Shown: positions 25,241 through 34,634, numbered from the stretch's first letter. The stretch: 64,000 nucleotides of DNA from Arthrobacter sp. PAMC25284 (GCF_019443425.1 NZ_CP080382.1:2046001-2110000), one strand, 5' to 3'. Made by a program: numbers and translations. The notes: generated by a model not told the origin, from the letters alone.

Positions 25241-27067
25241 CTAGCCGAGGCGCGCCTTCAGGCCTTCGAGCTCGGAGCGCAGGGCATCCGGCAGCGAATC
25301 GCCAAAGCGGGCGTACCATTCCTCGATGGAAGCGAGTTCCGTAGCCCACTCGGCGGGGTCGACATGGACAGCTGCCTCCACATCGGCCGGGGTCAGGTCC
25401 AGGCCGCTCAGATCCATCGAATCGCCGGTCGGCACGTAGCCGATCGGGGTATCGATGGCGGCGGCCTTGCCTTCGAGGCGCTCGATGGCCCATTTGAGGA
25501 CGCGTGCATTGTCGCCGAAGCCGGGCCAGGCGAAGCCGCCGTCTGCCGTGCGGCGGAACCAGTTGACCAGGAAGATCTTGGGCAGGCGCGCCGGGTTGGC
25601 CTTGGCGGACAGGTTTACCCAGTGGTTCAGGTAGTCACCGGCGTCGTAGCCGATGAACGGCAGCATCGCCATGGGGTCGCGCCGGACCACACCCACCTGG
25701 CCTGCAGCCGCCGCCGTCGTTTCGGAGGACAGCGTGGAGCCCATGAAGATGCCGTTGGACCAGCTGCGGGACTCGGTCACCAGCGGGATGGTCGTCTTGC
25801 GGCGGCCGCCGAACAGGATCGCGGAGACCTCGACACCGTCGGGGTTGAAGTATTCCTCGGCGAGCATATCGATCTGGGAGATCGGGGTGCAGAAGCGGGA
25901 GTTCGGGTGCGCGGCCGGCTTATCCGATTCAGGGGTCCAGGAGTTTCCCTGCCAGTCGGTCAGGTGCGCGGGAATCTCATCGGTCATGCCTTCCCACCAC
26001 ACACCGCCGTCGTCGGTCAGTGCCACGTTAGTGAAGATGCTGTGGCCCTTTTCGATGGCGCGCATCGCGTTGGGGTTGGTGCTCCAGCCGGTCCCGGGAG
26101 CGACGCCGAACAGGCCCGCCTCGGGGTTGGTGGCACGGATTTCGCCCTCCTTGCCGATCCGCATCCAGGTGATGTCATCGCCGAGGGTTTCGACTTTCCA
26201 CCCCTCGATGGTCGGGTCGAGCAGAGCGAGGTTGGTCTTGCCGCAGGCCGAGGGGAAGGCTGCGGCGATGTAGTAGTTCTTCTGTTCCGGGGAGGTCAGC
26301 TTGAGGATGAGCATGTGCTCGGCGAGCCAGCCCTCGTCGCGGGCCATCACGGAGGCGATCCGCAGCGCGTAGCACTTCTTGCCCAGGAGGGCGTTGCCGC
26401 CATAACCGGAGCCGAAGGACCAAATGGAGCGCTCTTCGGGGAAGTGCACAATCCATTTGTCCGGGTTGCACGGCCAGGCGACGTCGGCCTGGCCGGGGGT
26501 CAGCGGGGCACCCAGGGAGTGCAGGGCCGGGACATAGAAGGCGTCCGTGGCGGTAATGCGGTCCAGCACTTCGGTACCGATCGTGGCCATGATGCGCATC
26601 GACGCGACAACGTAGGCGCTGTCGGTGATCTCGACGCCGAACTTGGGATCCTCGGCGTCGAGGTGGCCCATCACGAACGGGATGACGTACATGGTGCGGC
26701 CGCGCATCGAGCCGGCAAAGAGACCGCGCAGCTTTTCTTTCATGGCCGCCGGGTCCATCCAGTTGTTCGTGAAGCCCGCGTCGCGTTCCTTCTCGGAGCA
26801 TATAAAGGTTTGCTCCTCGACCCGGGCCACATCCGCGGGATCCGAGAACGCCGCGAATGATCCGGGGAAGGTGTCCTCGTTGAGCCGGGTCAGCGTTCCC
26901 GCCTCTACGAGCTCGTCCGTAAGCCTGGTGTTCTCTTCTTGGGAGCCGTCCACCCAGTAGATCCGGTCCGGCTGGGTCAGTTCGGCGACCTCTGTAACCC
27001 AGGCCAGCAGACCGGTATGGGTGGTGGGTGCAGTCTCAAGCAGCGGCGGTCGTGTCAGATCTCCCAT
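25241..27067 (-). CDS. pckG: Phosphoenolpyruvate carboxykinase (GTP)
   Basis: A 608-residue gluconeogenic enzyme: oxaloacetate + GTP to PEP + CO2 + GDP. Diagnostic motifs: [11 protein letters not shown] as the P-loop with the reactive cysteine, [10 protein letters not shown] for metal binding, and [12 protein letters not shown] plus [19 protein letters not shown]. It is the GTP-dependent type typical of actinobacteria, and length is normal. A GAAGGGAAG Shine-Dalgarno precedes the ATG. A CRP/GlxR-type palindrome lies about 150 bp upstream, which suggests carbon-source control. Convergent with hmp. Confidence 0.98.
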   Translation of the reverse strand: MGDLTRPPLLETAPTTHTGLLAWVTEVAELTQPDRIYWVDGSQEENTRLTDELVEAGTLTRLNEDTFPGSFAAFSDPADVARVEEQTFICSEKERDAGFTNNWMDPAAMKEKLRGLFAGSMRGRTMYVIPFVMGHLDAEDPKFGVEITDSAYVVASMRIMATIGTEVLDRITATDAFYVPALHSLGAPLTPGQADVAWPCNPDKWIVHFPEERSIWSFGSGYGGNALLGKKCYALRIASVMARDEGWLAEHMLILKLTSPEQKNYYIAAAFPSACGKTNLALLDPTIEGWKVETLGDDITWMRIGKEGEIRATNPEAGLFGVAPGTGWSTNPNAMRAIEKGHSIFTNVALTDDGGVWWEGMTDEIPAHLTDWQGNSWTPESDKPAAHPNSRFCTPISQIDMLAEEYFNPDGVEVSAILFGGRRKTTIPLVTESRSWSNGIFMGSTLSSETTAAAAGQVGVVRRDPMAMLPFIGYDAGDYLNHWVNLSAKANPARLPKIFLVNWFRRTADGGFAWPGFGDNARVLKWAIERLEGKAAAIDTPIGYVPTGDSMDLSGLDLTPADVEAAVHVDPAEWATELASIEEWYARFGDSLPDALRSELEGLKARLG

Positions 27068-27217
27068 TACGCTTCCCTTCGTCGGGTTAGGTGGTGTGAG
27101 CTAAATGCTAGGTGTCGCAGATGAGCCGGTTTCGGGCCCGGACGTGGGTCTATTCGGTTTCCGAGCGACAAAAACCCCGTCTTTACAAGGAATCGGGCGC
27201 CCCGCATAAAGCACATC

Positions 27218-27233
27218 TGTGACTAAGGTCACG
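27218..27233 (-). promoter_or_regulatory. CRP/GlxR-type operator upstream of pckG
   Basis: TGTGA (27218-27222), six bases, TCACG (27229-27233): a 9/10 match to the TGTGA-N6-TCACA consensus of cAMP-receptor-type regulators. It is about 150 bp upstream of pckG and about 110 bp before tRNA-Arg. Control of pckG by GlxR/CRP is known in corynebacteria. Confidence 0.65.
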
Positions 27234-27245
27234 TAGACCGGTCTA
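27234..27245. promoter_or_regulatory. TAGACCGGTCTA palindrome beside the CRP-type site
   Basis: A perfect 12-bp palindrome directly abuts the CRP-type site. Its GACCGGTC core is the same as in the TetR operator at 29151-29164. The binding protein is unknown. Confidence 0.45.
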
Positions 27246-27344
27246 GTCACCTACATTACACCTGTTTCGATTTGTAACTCAGGCGGTCCTCGCGTAAAGT
27301 AATTCGAGGTTCGGGGAACGAGAAGTTCCCCTAGAGCCGAGAAT

Positions 27345-27418
<74 letters not shown>

Positions 27419-27427
27419 CAGAAAAGA

Positions 27428-27464
27428 AATCCGCACCGGATGCCCGGTGCGGATTTTTTGTTTT
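27428..27464 (+). terminator. Terminator after tRNA-Arg(ACG)
   Basis: An 11-bp stem, 27428-27438 with 27445-27455, ends in a TTTTTTGTTTT tail. Confidence 0.9.
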
Positions 27465-27526
27465 AAGCGAACCTCCCCTCCGCACACTCTGTCCCAGAAT
27501 CCGGAATTGCCGCTGGACCCCGGGAG

Positions 27527-27532
27527 TACTGT
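27527..27532 (+). promoter_or_regulatory. -10 box of the disulfide oxidoreductase gene, probably leaderless
   Basis: TACTGT is followed by 7 nt and then ATG at 27540, and there is no Shine-Dalgarno. Confidence 0.45.
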
Positions 27533-27539
27533 AAATGCC

Positions 27540-29066
27540 ATGACGGAAACACTTGAACGCGAATTTGATGTCATTGTGATCGGTGCAGGCGCCGTCGGCG
27601 AGAACGTGGCGGACCGCGCAGTCCAGGGCGGGCTGACGGCAGTACTGATTGAGGCGGAACTAGTCGGCGGCGAATGCTCCTACTGGGCCTGCATGCCGTC
27701 CAAGGCGCTGCTGCGGCCGGGCACCGCCCTGCACGGCGCCCAATCCGTGCCGGGGGCCGAACAAGCCGTCACCCGCACCCTGGATGTCGCGGCCGTCCTG
27801 AAGCGCCGGGACTCCTTCACCTCGAACTGGCAGGACGACGGCCAGGTCAAGTGGGTGGAGAACACCGGGATCGAGCTGATTCGCGGCCACGGCTGGATCA
27901 CGGCCCCGCGCCAGGTGGAGGTTGCCGGTCTCGACGGCAACAGTTACCGGCTGTCCGCGCGGCACGCCGTCGTCATCGCCACCGGGTCCAGCCCCACTAT
28001 CCCGCCGATCGACGGGCTCGCGGACGTGGACTATTGGACCACCCGGGAAGCAACATCCACCCAGGAGATCCCGGCCCGGCTTGCCGTGCTCGGCGCCGGC
28101 GTCGCCGGCGTCGAACTCGCGCAGGCGCATGCTCGGCTCGGTGCCAACGTCACCCTCGTGGCCCGCGGCGGCATCCTGGGGGCCTTCCCAACGGAGGCAT
28201 CTGACCTCGTGGCGGCCGGACTGCGCGCCGACGGCGTCGAACTGCTCCTGCACACGGCCACCAAGAGCGTGCACCAGAACGACGACGGGTCCATCACCCT
28301 GACGATGGACGGCGGCACCTCCGTCACGGCAGACAAGCTCCTGGTGTCCACGGGCCGGCATCCGGCCCTGGAAGGGCTCGGTCTGGAGAGCGTGGGGATT
28401 ACCGCGGACGACGGCGGGCGGCTCAAGCTCACCACGGATTCCACCGGCCTCGTCAGGGGTGCGGACGGCAACGACGCAGCCGGGGCCACGGCGGACGGCA
28501 ACGGCGGCGCGGACGGCACCAGCGCAGCCGGGGCCACCGCGGACGGCGGCGCATGGCTGTACGCCACCGGCGACGCGGCCGGACGCGCCATGCTGACCCA
28601 CCAGGGCAAGTACCAGGCCCGGATCACCGGCGATGTCATTGCCGCCCGGGCCAAGGGTGAAGCCAACGGCACTGCGGCGCCGTGGAGCCGGTTTGCCCAG
28701 ACGGCCGATGAACACGCTGTTCCCAGCGTCGTGTTCAGCGATCCGGAGCTGACCAGCGTCGGCCGGACCGTGGCAAGGGCCAAGGAGGACGGCTACACCG
28801 TTTCCTCGGTCGAGCTGCCCATCCAGGTCGCCGGGTCCGCCCTGCATGCCGACAACTACGAAGGCTGGGCCCAGCTGGTCATCGACGAAGACCGGAAGGT
28901 CATCCTCGGCGCCACCTTCGCCGGTCCGGATGTTGCCGAGCTGCTGCACGCGGCCACCATTGCCATTGTTGGGGAGGTCCCGCTGGACCGGCTCTGGCAC
29001 GCGGTACCCTCCTACCCGACCATCAGCGAGGTGTGGCTGCGGCTCCTGGAGAAGTACGGACTGTAA
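27540..29066 (+). CDS. Pyridine nucleotide-disulfide oxidoreductase (Lpd/MerA-like)
   Basis: A 508-residue class I flavoprotein disulfide reductase. FDVIVIGAGAVGENVADRA binds FAD. The redox pair is CSYWAC in GGECSYWACMPSKALL (CX4C). LAVLGAGVAGVELAQAHARLG binds NAD(P). The C-terminal dimerisation domain ends with a WHAVPSYPTISEVWLRLLE motif containing the catalytic His-Glu-like region. It is more like uncharacterised actinobacterial reductases than true E3 subunits, and no dehydrogenase partners are adjacent. An insertion of about 30 Gly/Ala/Asp residues with a repeated AAGATADG unit interrupts the region before the second FAD contact (GDAAGRAMLTHQGKYQA). The upstream in-frame ATG at 27447 falls within the tRNA terminator and is rejected. 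Confidence 0.9.
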   Translation: MTETLEREFDVIVIGAGAVGENVADRAVQGGLTAVLIEAELVGGECSYWACMPSKALLRPGTALHGAQSVPGAEQAVTRTLDVAAVLKRRDSFTSNWQDDGQVKWVENTGIELIRGHGWITAPRQVEVAGLDGNSYRLSARHAVVIATGSSPTIPPIDGLADVDYWTTREATSTQEIPARLAVLGAGVAGVELAQAHARLGANVTLVARGGILGAFPTEASDLVAAGLRADGVELLLHTATKSVHQNDDGSITLTMDGGTSVTADKLLVSTGRHPALEGLGLESVGITADDGGRLKLTTDSTGLVRGADGNDAAGATADGNGGADGTSAAGATADGGAWLYATGDAAGRAMLTHQGKYQARITGDVIAARAKGEANGTAAPWSRFAQTADEHAVPSVVFSDPELTSVGRTVARAKEDGYTVSSVELPIQVAGSALHADNYEGWAQLVIDEDRKVILGATFAGPDVAELLHAATIAIVGEVPLDRLWHAVPSYPTISEVWLRLLEKYGL

Positions 29067-29146
29067 TTTCCGCGGGTTCATGGGCCCCGGACCGGCAGGC
29101 TGCCGGTCCGGGGCCCGTCCGTTTACTCACACTCCCTCCACTTTAT

Positions 29147-29175
29147 TTGAACTGACCGGTCAGTCTAGTTAGCAT
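29147..29175 (+). promoter_or_regulatory. Promoter with embedded TetR operator
   Basis: TTGAAC (29147-29152) and TAGCAT (29170-29175) form a sigma70-like pair with a 17-bp spacer. A perfect 14-bp palindrome, ACTGACCGGTCAGT (29151-29164), covers the -35 edge and spacer. The operon it drives ends with a TetR gene, so negative autoregulation is likely. Confidence 0.7.
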
Positions 29176-29208
29176 GGATGCAGACATTGTTTCTGTGAAA
29201 GGCGCATC

Positions 29209-29901
29209 GTGCTCTCCGTGCAACAGCTCTCCGTCAAAGGCCGGCGGGAAGCCCTGCTTCCGCCCACGTCCCTCACCGTCTCCCGCGGCGAGCTGCTGCT
29301 CGTTACCGGCTCACGCCAGGACCAGCGAACCACCATGGCCCTGGCCTTGAGTGGACGGATGCAGGCCTCCGCCGGCACCATATCGTGGGACGCCAAGGCG
29401 GGAATCAAACGGCTGCGCAAAGCCAGTGCGATCGTCGACGCCCCGGGCATTAACGACCCCGAACAGCACCTGAGCGTCCGCGACGCCGTTACGGAAGACC
29501 TCGCCCTGGTCCCCCGCCGCTACCGCGGCGCACTACTGAGCGGCCCGTGGCTCAAGGTCAACCGCTTCGAAGACATAGCCGGTCTCTGGATGGAGCAACT
29601 GCAGCCCGACCGGCGGCTGGAGCTGCTCACGGCCCTCGCGCTCGCGCATCCTGGCACGGACCTTCTGGTGGTCGACTCACCCGACCGGCACAGCGGCGAT
29701 TGGGCGGACTGGCTGCCCATGCTCGACGCCCTGGCGCACGACGCCGGCCGGCCACTGGCCGTTGTCGCCACCGTGACCAGCCTCCCGCCGGGCTGGACGG
29801 GCCCGGCCGCCGTCATCGGAAACGCCACTACCAAAGCCGACGCCGACGCGGCCGCCGAAACCGACGCCGGGCTGCCGGCCGTCAGCGGGGCCGTCCAGTG
29901 A
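29209..29901 (+). CDS. Degenerate ABC-type ATPase subunit
   Basis: A 230-residue protein with ABC ATPase organisation (LSVQQLSVKGRREALLPPTSLTVSRGELLLVTG) but with a broken Walker A: GSRQDQRTT replaces GXXXXGK[ST], with Arg for the invariant Lys. There is no recognisable LSGGQ signature, and Walker B reads LLVVDSPD without the catalytic Glu. ATP hydrolysis is therefore doubtful. It starts an operon with a YhgE/Pip membrane protein (GTGA overlap) and a TetR regulator. It may be a structural partner of the membrane protein. The start is GTG/CTG-type at 29209 after a weak GAAAGG. The Ala/Asp-rich tail (KADADAAAETDA) is low-complexity. Confidence 0.8.
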   Translation: MLSVQQLSVKGRREALLPPTSLTVSRGELLLVTGSRQDQRTTMALALSGRMQASAGTISWDAKAGIKRLRKASAIVDAPGINDPEQHLSVRDAVTEDLALVPRRYRGALLSGPWLKVNRFEDIAGLWMEQLQPDRRLELLTALALAHPGTDLLVVDSPDRHSGDWADWLPMLDALAHDAGRPLAVVATVTSLPPGWTGPAAVIGNATTKADADAAAETDAGLPAVSGAVQ

Positions 29902-31934
29902 GCGCGTTGCGCCTGGCCGGGTCCGAACTCAAACGCATGACCGGCGGGCTGATGCCCAAACTCACCATCCTCGCCCTGGCCATGGTTCCGCTGCTGTACG
30001 GGGCCGTCTACCTCTACGCGAACTGGGATCCGTACGGCAACCTGGACCAGATCGACGCGGCCCTCGTGGTGGAGGACACCGGCGCCGTGTCCGCGGACGG
30101 CACCAGGCTGGACGCGGGGCACAAAGTTGCCAACAACCTCGTGGACAGCCACTCGTTCAACTGGAAATACGTCGCCGGCACCGCCGAGGCGGACCAGGGC
30201 GTCAGCAACGGCACTTACGCCTTCGCCCTGAAGATTCCCAGCGATTTCTCCGCCAATCTGGTCTCGCCCGGCAGTTTCGACGCCGCCAACCAGGCCATGC
30301 TGAACGTCACCACCAATGACGCCAATAACTACCTCCTCGGCACCATCGTCGACCGGCTCACGACCGCCGTGCACGCCACCGTGGCCAAGGAAGTAGGCGC
30401 CGAAACGGCCAACGCACTGCTGACCGGTTTTGGCACTATTCACTCACAAATTGTTAAAGCCTCGGACGGCGCGGGCAAGCTCGCCGACGGCGTCGCTGGT
30501 CTCCACGACGGCGCAGTGACGCTGCACCACGGAACCGGCGAACTCCGCAACGGCACCGCCGAAATCTACAGCGGCCAGGTAAAACTCCGCGACGGCGCGA
30601 CTTCGCTCGAGGCCGGCGCAGGCCAGCTCACGGACGGCCTCAGCCGGCTCCACGAGAAGACGGCCACCCTCCCGGCGGACAGCCAGCGGCTGGCCGAGGG
30701 CGCCACGGAAGTGGCCGCAGGGACTGCAGCCCTGAATTCGGCGGTGCAGGGCATCCCGGGACAGCTTGCCGCCGCGGCCCACGGCCAGCGGACCAGGCTT
30801 GTGGCCTCCAACACCCGGCTCGTGCAGGACGGTGTCATCAGCCAGGCGCAGGCGGACGAGGTCCTGGCAGGCTTCGACGCGGTTCCCGCACCGCAGGGCG
30901 CCGCAGACGCCGCCGCACGGTTTGAAGCCGACGCGGACCGGGTCCAGCACCTGGCCGCCGGCGCTGCGGCCGTCAGCGGCGGGGCCACCAAACTGGCGGC
31001 GGCGGCACCCGCACTCACCGACGCCGTCGCGCAGGCTTCGACCGGCGCGGCCCAGCTCAAGGCCGGCGCCGCCGCGATTGCCGCCGGCGAGCAGGAAGCC
31101 GTCGCCGGTGCCGGAAGACTGTCGGAGGGCGCGCAGAAACTCGACGACGGCGCGGCCCGGCTGCAGGACGGATCAGCGACGGCGGCCGAGGGTGCCGGCA
31201 CCCTGGCCGGCGAACTCAACACCGGCGCGGGCGAGATCCCCAACCCGGACGATACCCAGAAGGACAGCCTGTCCCGGGTGATGGCCGATCCGGTGGCGGT
31301 CAACAACGTCTCCCAGGCCAAAGCCGGTTCCTACGGCGCCGGCCTGGCACCGTTCTTCCTCACCCTGGCCCTGTGGATCGGCATTTTTATGCTCGTCCAG
31401 GCGATGCGTCCGTTCACCCTCCGGGCCCTGGCGTCCAACGCCCCGGCGTGGAAGATCGCCGTCGGAGGCTGGCTCCCGTTCCTTGCTGTCGCGGCCGTCC
31501 AGGCAAGCCTGCTCACCCTCGTTGTGAACATCGGGCTGGGGCTGGATCCCGTCCACCCCATATTGATGTGGATCCTGATGCTGGCCGCGGCTATGGCTTT
31601 CAGCGCGCTCATCCAGGGCGTGGTGGCACTGTTGGGCTCCCCCGGCAAACTCGTGGTGCTCATCCTTCTAGTGCTGCAGCTGGTCTCCTCCGGCGGAACG
31701 TTCCCGTGGCAGACCACCCCCGAGCCCCTGCATGTGGTCCACCAGCTCCTGCCCATGGGGCATGTGGTGAGCGGGATGCGGCACCTGATTTACGGTGCCG
31801 AACTGTCCACGATCGCCCCCATCCTGACGGGCCTTGTTGGTTACACTGTGCTGGGGCTGGCCATGGCCACCGTTGCCGCCCACAGGAGCAAGTCCTGGAC
31901 CCCCAAGTCGCTGAAACCGGAGATCGCCATATGA
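29898..31934 (+). CDS. YhgE/Pip domain membrane protein
   Basis: A 678-residue protein starting at GTG 29898, overlapping the upstream stop by 4 bp. One N-terminal helix (LTILALAMVPLLYGAVYLYA) precedes a long extracytoplasmic region. That region is a chain of heptad-like repeats ending in DGA/DG (GKLADGVAGLHDGAVTL and onward) interrupted by Ala-rich segments, typical of YhgE/Pip stalks. The C-terminal ABC2-type membrane domain has five or six helices (from LAPFFLTLALWIGIFMLVQ). Relatives include phage infection protein of Lactococcus and secretion-related proteins. Here it probably pairs with the degenerate ATPase as an exporter or envelope complex under TetR control. Confidence 0.9.
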   Translation: MSALRLAGSELKRMTGGLMPKLTILALAMVPLLYGAVYLYANWDPYGNLDQIDAALVVEDTGAVSADGTRLDAGHKVANNLVDSHSFNWKYVAGTAEADQGVSNGTYAFALKIPSDFSANLVSPGSFDAANQAMLNVTTNDANNYLLGTIVDRLTTAVHATVAKEVGAETANALLTGFGTIHSQIVKASDGAGKLADGVAGLHDGAVTLHHGTGELRNGTAEIYSGQVKLRDGATSLEAGAGQLTDGLSRLHEKTATLPADSQRLAEGATEVAAGTAALNSAVQGIPGQLAAAAHGQRTRLVASNTRLVQDGVISQAQADEVLAGFDAVPAPQGAADAAARFEADADRVQHLAAGAAAVSGGATKLAAAAPALTDAVAQASTGAAQLKAGAAAIAAGEQEAVAGAGRLSEGAQKLDDGAARLQDGSATAAEGAGTLAGELNTGAGEIPNPDDTQKDSLSRVMADPVAVNNVSQAKAGSYGAGLAPFFLTLALWIGIFMLVQAMRPFTLRALASNAPAWKIAVGGWLPFLAVAAVQASLLTLVVNIGLGLDPVHPILMWILMLAAAMAFSALIQGVVALLGSPGKLVVLILLVLQLVSSGGTFPWQTTPEPLHVVHQLLPMGHVVSGMRHLIYGAELSTIAPILTGLVGYTVLGLAMATVAAHRSKSWTPKSLKPEIAI

Positions 31935-32602
31935 CCACCAGCAACAGCGCAAACCTTCCCGCCGCAGCCGATGCCGACGGAACTCCCGGCAAGAAGCTCC
32001 GTCCTGGACGCACCAATGCCACGCGGCAGAAGCTCTTTGACGCGTCCATGGAGCTGATCGGCGAACGCGGTGCAGCGGGCGTGACCGTGGACGAGATTGC
32101 CGCCGCGGCCGGAGTGTCAAAAGGCACCGTGTACTACAACTTCGGCAGCAAGTCGGATCTGATCGCACAACTGCTGCGCCACGGCGTGGACATTCTCGAG
32201 GCACGGCTGCTGAGCGCCCGGAATGATGACCAGGACCCGCTTACCACCATGGAAGAGATGATCGGCCGGGCCATGGACTTCATGGACGAATACCCGTCCT
32301 TCGCGCGGCTGTGGGTCAGCGAAAACTGGCGCACGCCAAGCGAATGGCAAGAGACTTTCACCGAACTCCGCGGCCGGCTGCTCGCGGTGGTCGGTGCCAC
32401 CATCGACGCCGTGGCCGTGGTGTACCCGGTGGACCCTGCCGTTTCCCGCGGCAGCCTCGAAACCGCCATTTTCGGAGCCTGCTTCGTGGTCGGGCTGGAC
32501 CGCCAGACCTACAACCCGGAACGGACCCGGGAGCAAAGTGTCGCCGCAATCATGACGTCCATGCGCGGCTACGTGGTGAACCAGCACCCGTCTCGGGCAT
32601 GA
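31931..32602 (+). CDS. TetR/AcrR family regulator
   Basis: A 223-residue TetR repressor. The helix-turn-helix is TRQKLFDASMELIGERGAAGVTVDEIAAAAGVSKGTVYYNFGSKSDLI at about residues 31-78. The N-terminal 25 residues are disordered. The ligand domain is helical and contains RLWVSENWRTPSEWQ. It overlaps the YhgE/Pip stop by ATGA and is co-transcribed. The 14-bp palindrome in the operon promoter at 29151-29164 is its likely operator. The ligand is unknown. Confidence 0.93.
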   Translation: MTTSNSANLPAAADADGTPGKKLRPGRTNATRQKLFDASMELIGERGAAGVTVDEIAAAAGVSKGTVYYNFGSKSDLIAQLLRHGVDILEARLLSARNDDQDPLTTMEEMIGRAMDFMDEYPSFARLWVSENWRTPSEWQETFTELRGRLLAVVGATIDAVAVVYPVDPAVSRGSLETAIFGACFVVGLDRQTYNPERTREQSVAAIMTSMRGYVVNQHPSRA

Positions 32603-33306
32603 TAGTTCACATGCGGCACATGGGTAACAGCGGCAAGACTGCCATCGGAGCAATTCTGGCTGCCTTGGCATTGCTGGTGCTGACCGGTATCACCCTGAAC
32701 GGGACCGTGTTGCTCTGGTTCATCGCCGCCTCCGCCGTCGCGTACGTCACGTGCGTCGCGGTGATCGTGCATCGCGGCCGGAACCGGACGCTGGCCGCCA
32801 GCGGGGTTGGCAGCATCCTCTTCATCGCCTTCGGGATAGCGTTCCTGCGGCAGTGGGGCCTCGCCTTCACGTCCGACCCCGAGGCCCTGTCCACTCCCGT
32901 GGACTCCGCACACCCGGACTTGTACTTCTATCTCGCGGCCGTCTCCGGCGCGCTCACGCTGCTCCTGCTGTTCGCCGGGGCCGTCCTGCCGGGCAGGACC
33001 CGGGGATCCCGCTCCCCCGGTACCGCCCCGCGCCGCCGTCCGGCCACTGCCGCAAGGGGTGCCGCCCGGGGACTGGCGCGCGGTTCGTCGGCGCGGGCCG
33101 CGGGAAGACCAGCCGCTCCGCGATCATCTTCGCGCACCTCCGCGGGGCTTGGCGCCGCCAATGCCCCGTCCGCCCGCAGCGCCGGGTCAAGGTCGATTTC
33201 CGCGACGCCGGCGAAGCGCCCGGCCACCGCCAAAGGCACCTCTGCGGCGAAACCAGCGGCCAAACCGGCGACCCGCCAGCCAGCCAGGACCGCCCCCCGC
33301 CGCTGA
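32599..33306 (+). CDS. Hypothetical membrane protein with basic Ala/Arg/Pro tail
   Basis: About 235 residues, starting at an ATG that overlaps the TetR stop (ATGA), so it may be the fourth gene of the operon. Four hydrophobic helices occupy about residues 14-125 (AIGAILAALALLVLTGI, LLWFIAASAVAYVTCVAVIV, SILFIAFGIAFL, YLAAVSGALTLLLLFAGAV). The remaining 100 residues are Ser/Ala/Arg/Pro/Lys-rich and probably disordered, perhaps binding nucleic acid or membrane. I do not recognise the family. Starts at 32611 or 32623 are also possible. Confidence 0.7.
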   Translation: MIVHMRHMGNSGKTAIGAILAALALLVLTGITLNGTVLLWFIAASAVAYVTCVAVIVHRGRNRTLAASGVGSILFIAFGIAFLRQWGLAFTSDPEALSTPVDSAHPDLYFYLAAVSGALTLLLLFAGAVLPGRTRGSRSPGTAPRRRPATAARGAARGLARGSSARAAGRPAAPRSSSRTSAGLGAANAPSARSAGSRSISATPAKRPATAKGTSAAKPAAKPATRQPARTAPRR

Positions 33307-33393
33307 CGCCGCGGTTTATACCGGTTTGGGCTGCCGGTCGTGCGTGCCGGCTTTCGCCCGCGCGTATGCCCGCGCGGCGTGGAAAGGTATCGC

Positions 33394-33903
33394 TCAGAGA
33401 TTCCGGGGCCGGTCCTCTTCGGTTCGGGGGCCGCTCAAATTACCCGGATCGGACGGGACGCCGGCAGCATGCCCGCGCCCAGCGTCCGTCTGGCGCCGCG
33501 GCTCCTCTCCGGAACCGGCCGCGGACTCCCGCTCCTGCGTCTGCTGGGCAACGGCGTCGTCCCGTTCCCCGGCGACAAAATCCGGATCGACCTCATCGGC
33601 TTTCCGCAGCTGTTCCTGCGCGCCGGCACGGACGCTGTCGGCTTCCTCCTGGCGTCCCCGGGCTTCCCGGCGCAGCCGCTCCGCCTCCACCTCCGCCTGC
33701 TGTGCATCTGCCTCCGCCCGTGCGGCTTTGGCCTCGCGCTCACGGGCGGAGAATTCGTCCGCCTCCGCTTTTTCCCGCATTTCTGCTGCCTTGGTCCGGT
33801 CGGCGGCGACCCTGCGTTTCCGGCTGAGGAGGACTGCTACTGCGGCAATCGCCAGTACGACGACGACGCCGACGATTAAACCAATGACCTGGGCTGCATC
33901 CAC
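33394..33903 (-). CDS. Hypothetical single-pass membrane protein with charged coiled coil
   Basis: A 169-residue protein from GTG 33903, chosen because AGAGGTGG lies 6 nt upstream; the longer frame to 33969 has no such site. One N-terminal helix (VIGLIVGVVVVLAIAAVAVLL, about residues 6-26) is followed by RKRR. A long Ala/Glu/Arg coiled coil then runs from about 35 to 110 (EMREKAEADEFSAREREAKAA and onward). The tail is acidic and disordered. Function unknown; this layout is common in actinobacterial envelope or stress proteins. Confidence 0.75.
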   Translation of the reverse strand: MDAAQVIGLIVGVVVVLAIAAVAVLLSRKRRVAADRTKAAEMREKAEADEFSAREREAKAARAEADAQQAEVEAERLRREARGRQEEADSVRAGAQEQLRKADEVDPDFVAGERDDAVAQQTQERESAAGSGEEPRRQTDAGRGHAAGVPSDPGNLSGPRTEEDRPRNL

Positions 33904-34064
33904 GATGAACCACCTCTGATGAGAGTCGAATACCTGAAGGGCCGGAACGATCCGGGGCAAATCCCGCACGTCAACGGCACCAGTAAACCGCAGAAACCAC
34001 GGCAGAAACAGAGTGCGCAGCGACTAGTATTTCGACGGCGGCCGCAGGGCCTGGCAAAGGTCTA

Positions 34065-34592
34065 CTAGCTGGCTCTGGGGACCTTGAACTTCGTCAGCCG
34101 GGCATCCTGACCGTCCAGCTCCGCCCACGGCTTCTCCGTCTCCAGGATGGTTAGGGCACTGGTGGGGTATCTGGTGGCCGCGTCCATGTAGGCATCGTGG
34201 TTGGAATCGCGGGAAGCCAGGTGCATGGCGAGATCCTGGACTCCCGGCATGTGTGAAATCAGCATAAGAGTAGTGACGGTGTCCGGGACCTGGTTGACCA
34301 CGGACAGCATCCGCAATCCCGAGGCGCCATAGAGCCCGCCCTCAAGCTTCGGCGTCGGGGCCTTGTCCCCCAGCTCGTAGCAGACCCAGGTGCAGGTCTG
34401 CCTGGTGCGCAACGCGCTGGAGCAAAGAATGAAATCCGGGGCCAGACCGTGCTTGAGCAGCCAGCGGCCGGCAAACGGTGCGTCACGGTGGCCGCGCTCT
34501 TCAAGTGGCCGGTCATGGTCTGCGACCCCGCCGGGCCAGTCGGCCTTGGCGTGCCGCATGATCACCAGGCGTTTGATGTGATGCGCACTCAT
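34065..34592 (-). CDS. Histidine phosphatase family protein (SixA-like)
   Basis: A 175-residue phosphoglycerate-mutase-superfamily phosphatase. LVIMRHAKADWPGG carries the RH catalytic motif, HDRPLEERGHRDAP the second conserved basic segment, SSALRTRQTC the phosphate pocket, and ISHMPGVQDLA the second catalytic His. The size and motifs match SixA, which dephosphorylates phosphohistidine on signalling or PTS proteins. The substrate here is unverified. It is transcribed alone on the minus strand. Confidence 0.9.
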   Translation of the reverse strand: MSAHHIKRLVIMRHAKADWPGGVADHDRPLEERGHRDAPFAGRWLLKHGLAPDFILCSSALRTRQTCTWVCYELGDKAPTPKLEGGLYGASGLRMLSVVNQVPDTVTTLMLISHMPGVQDLAMHLASRDSNHDAYMDAATRYPTSALTILETEKPWAELDGQDARLTKFKVPRAS

Positions 34593-34634
34593 GGATCCAT
34601 CCTAGTGCGGTGCCGCCGGCCGGGGCGGCAAACG

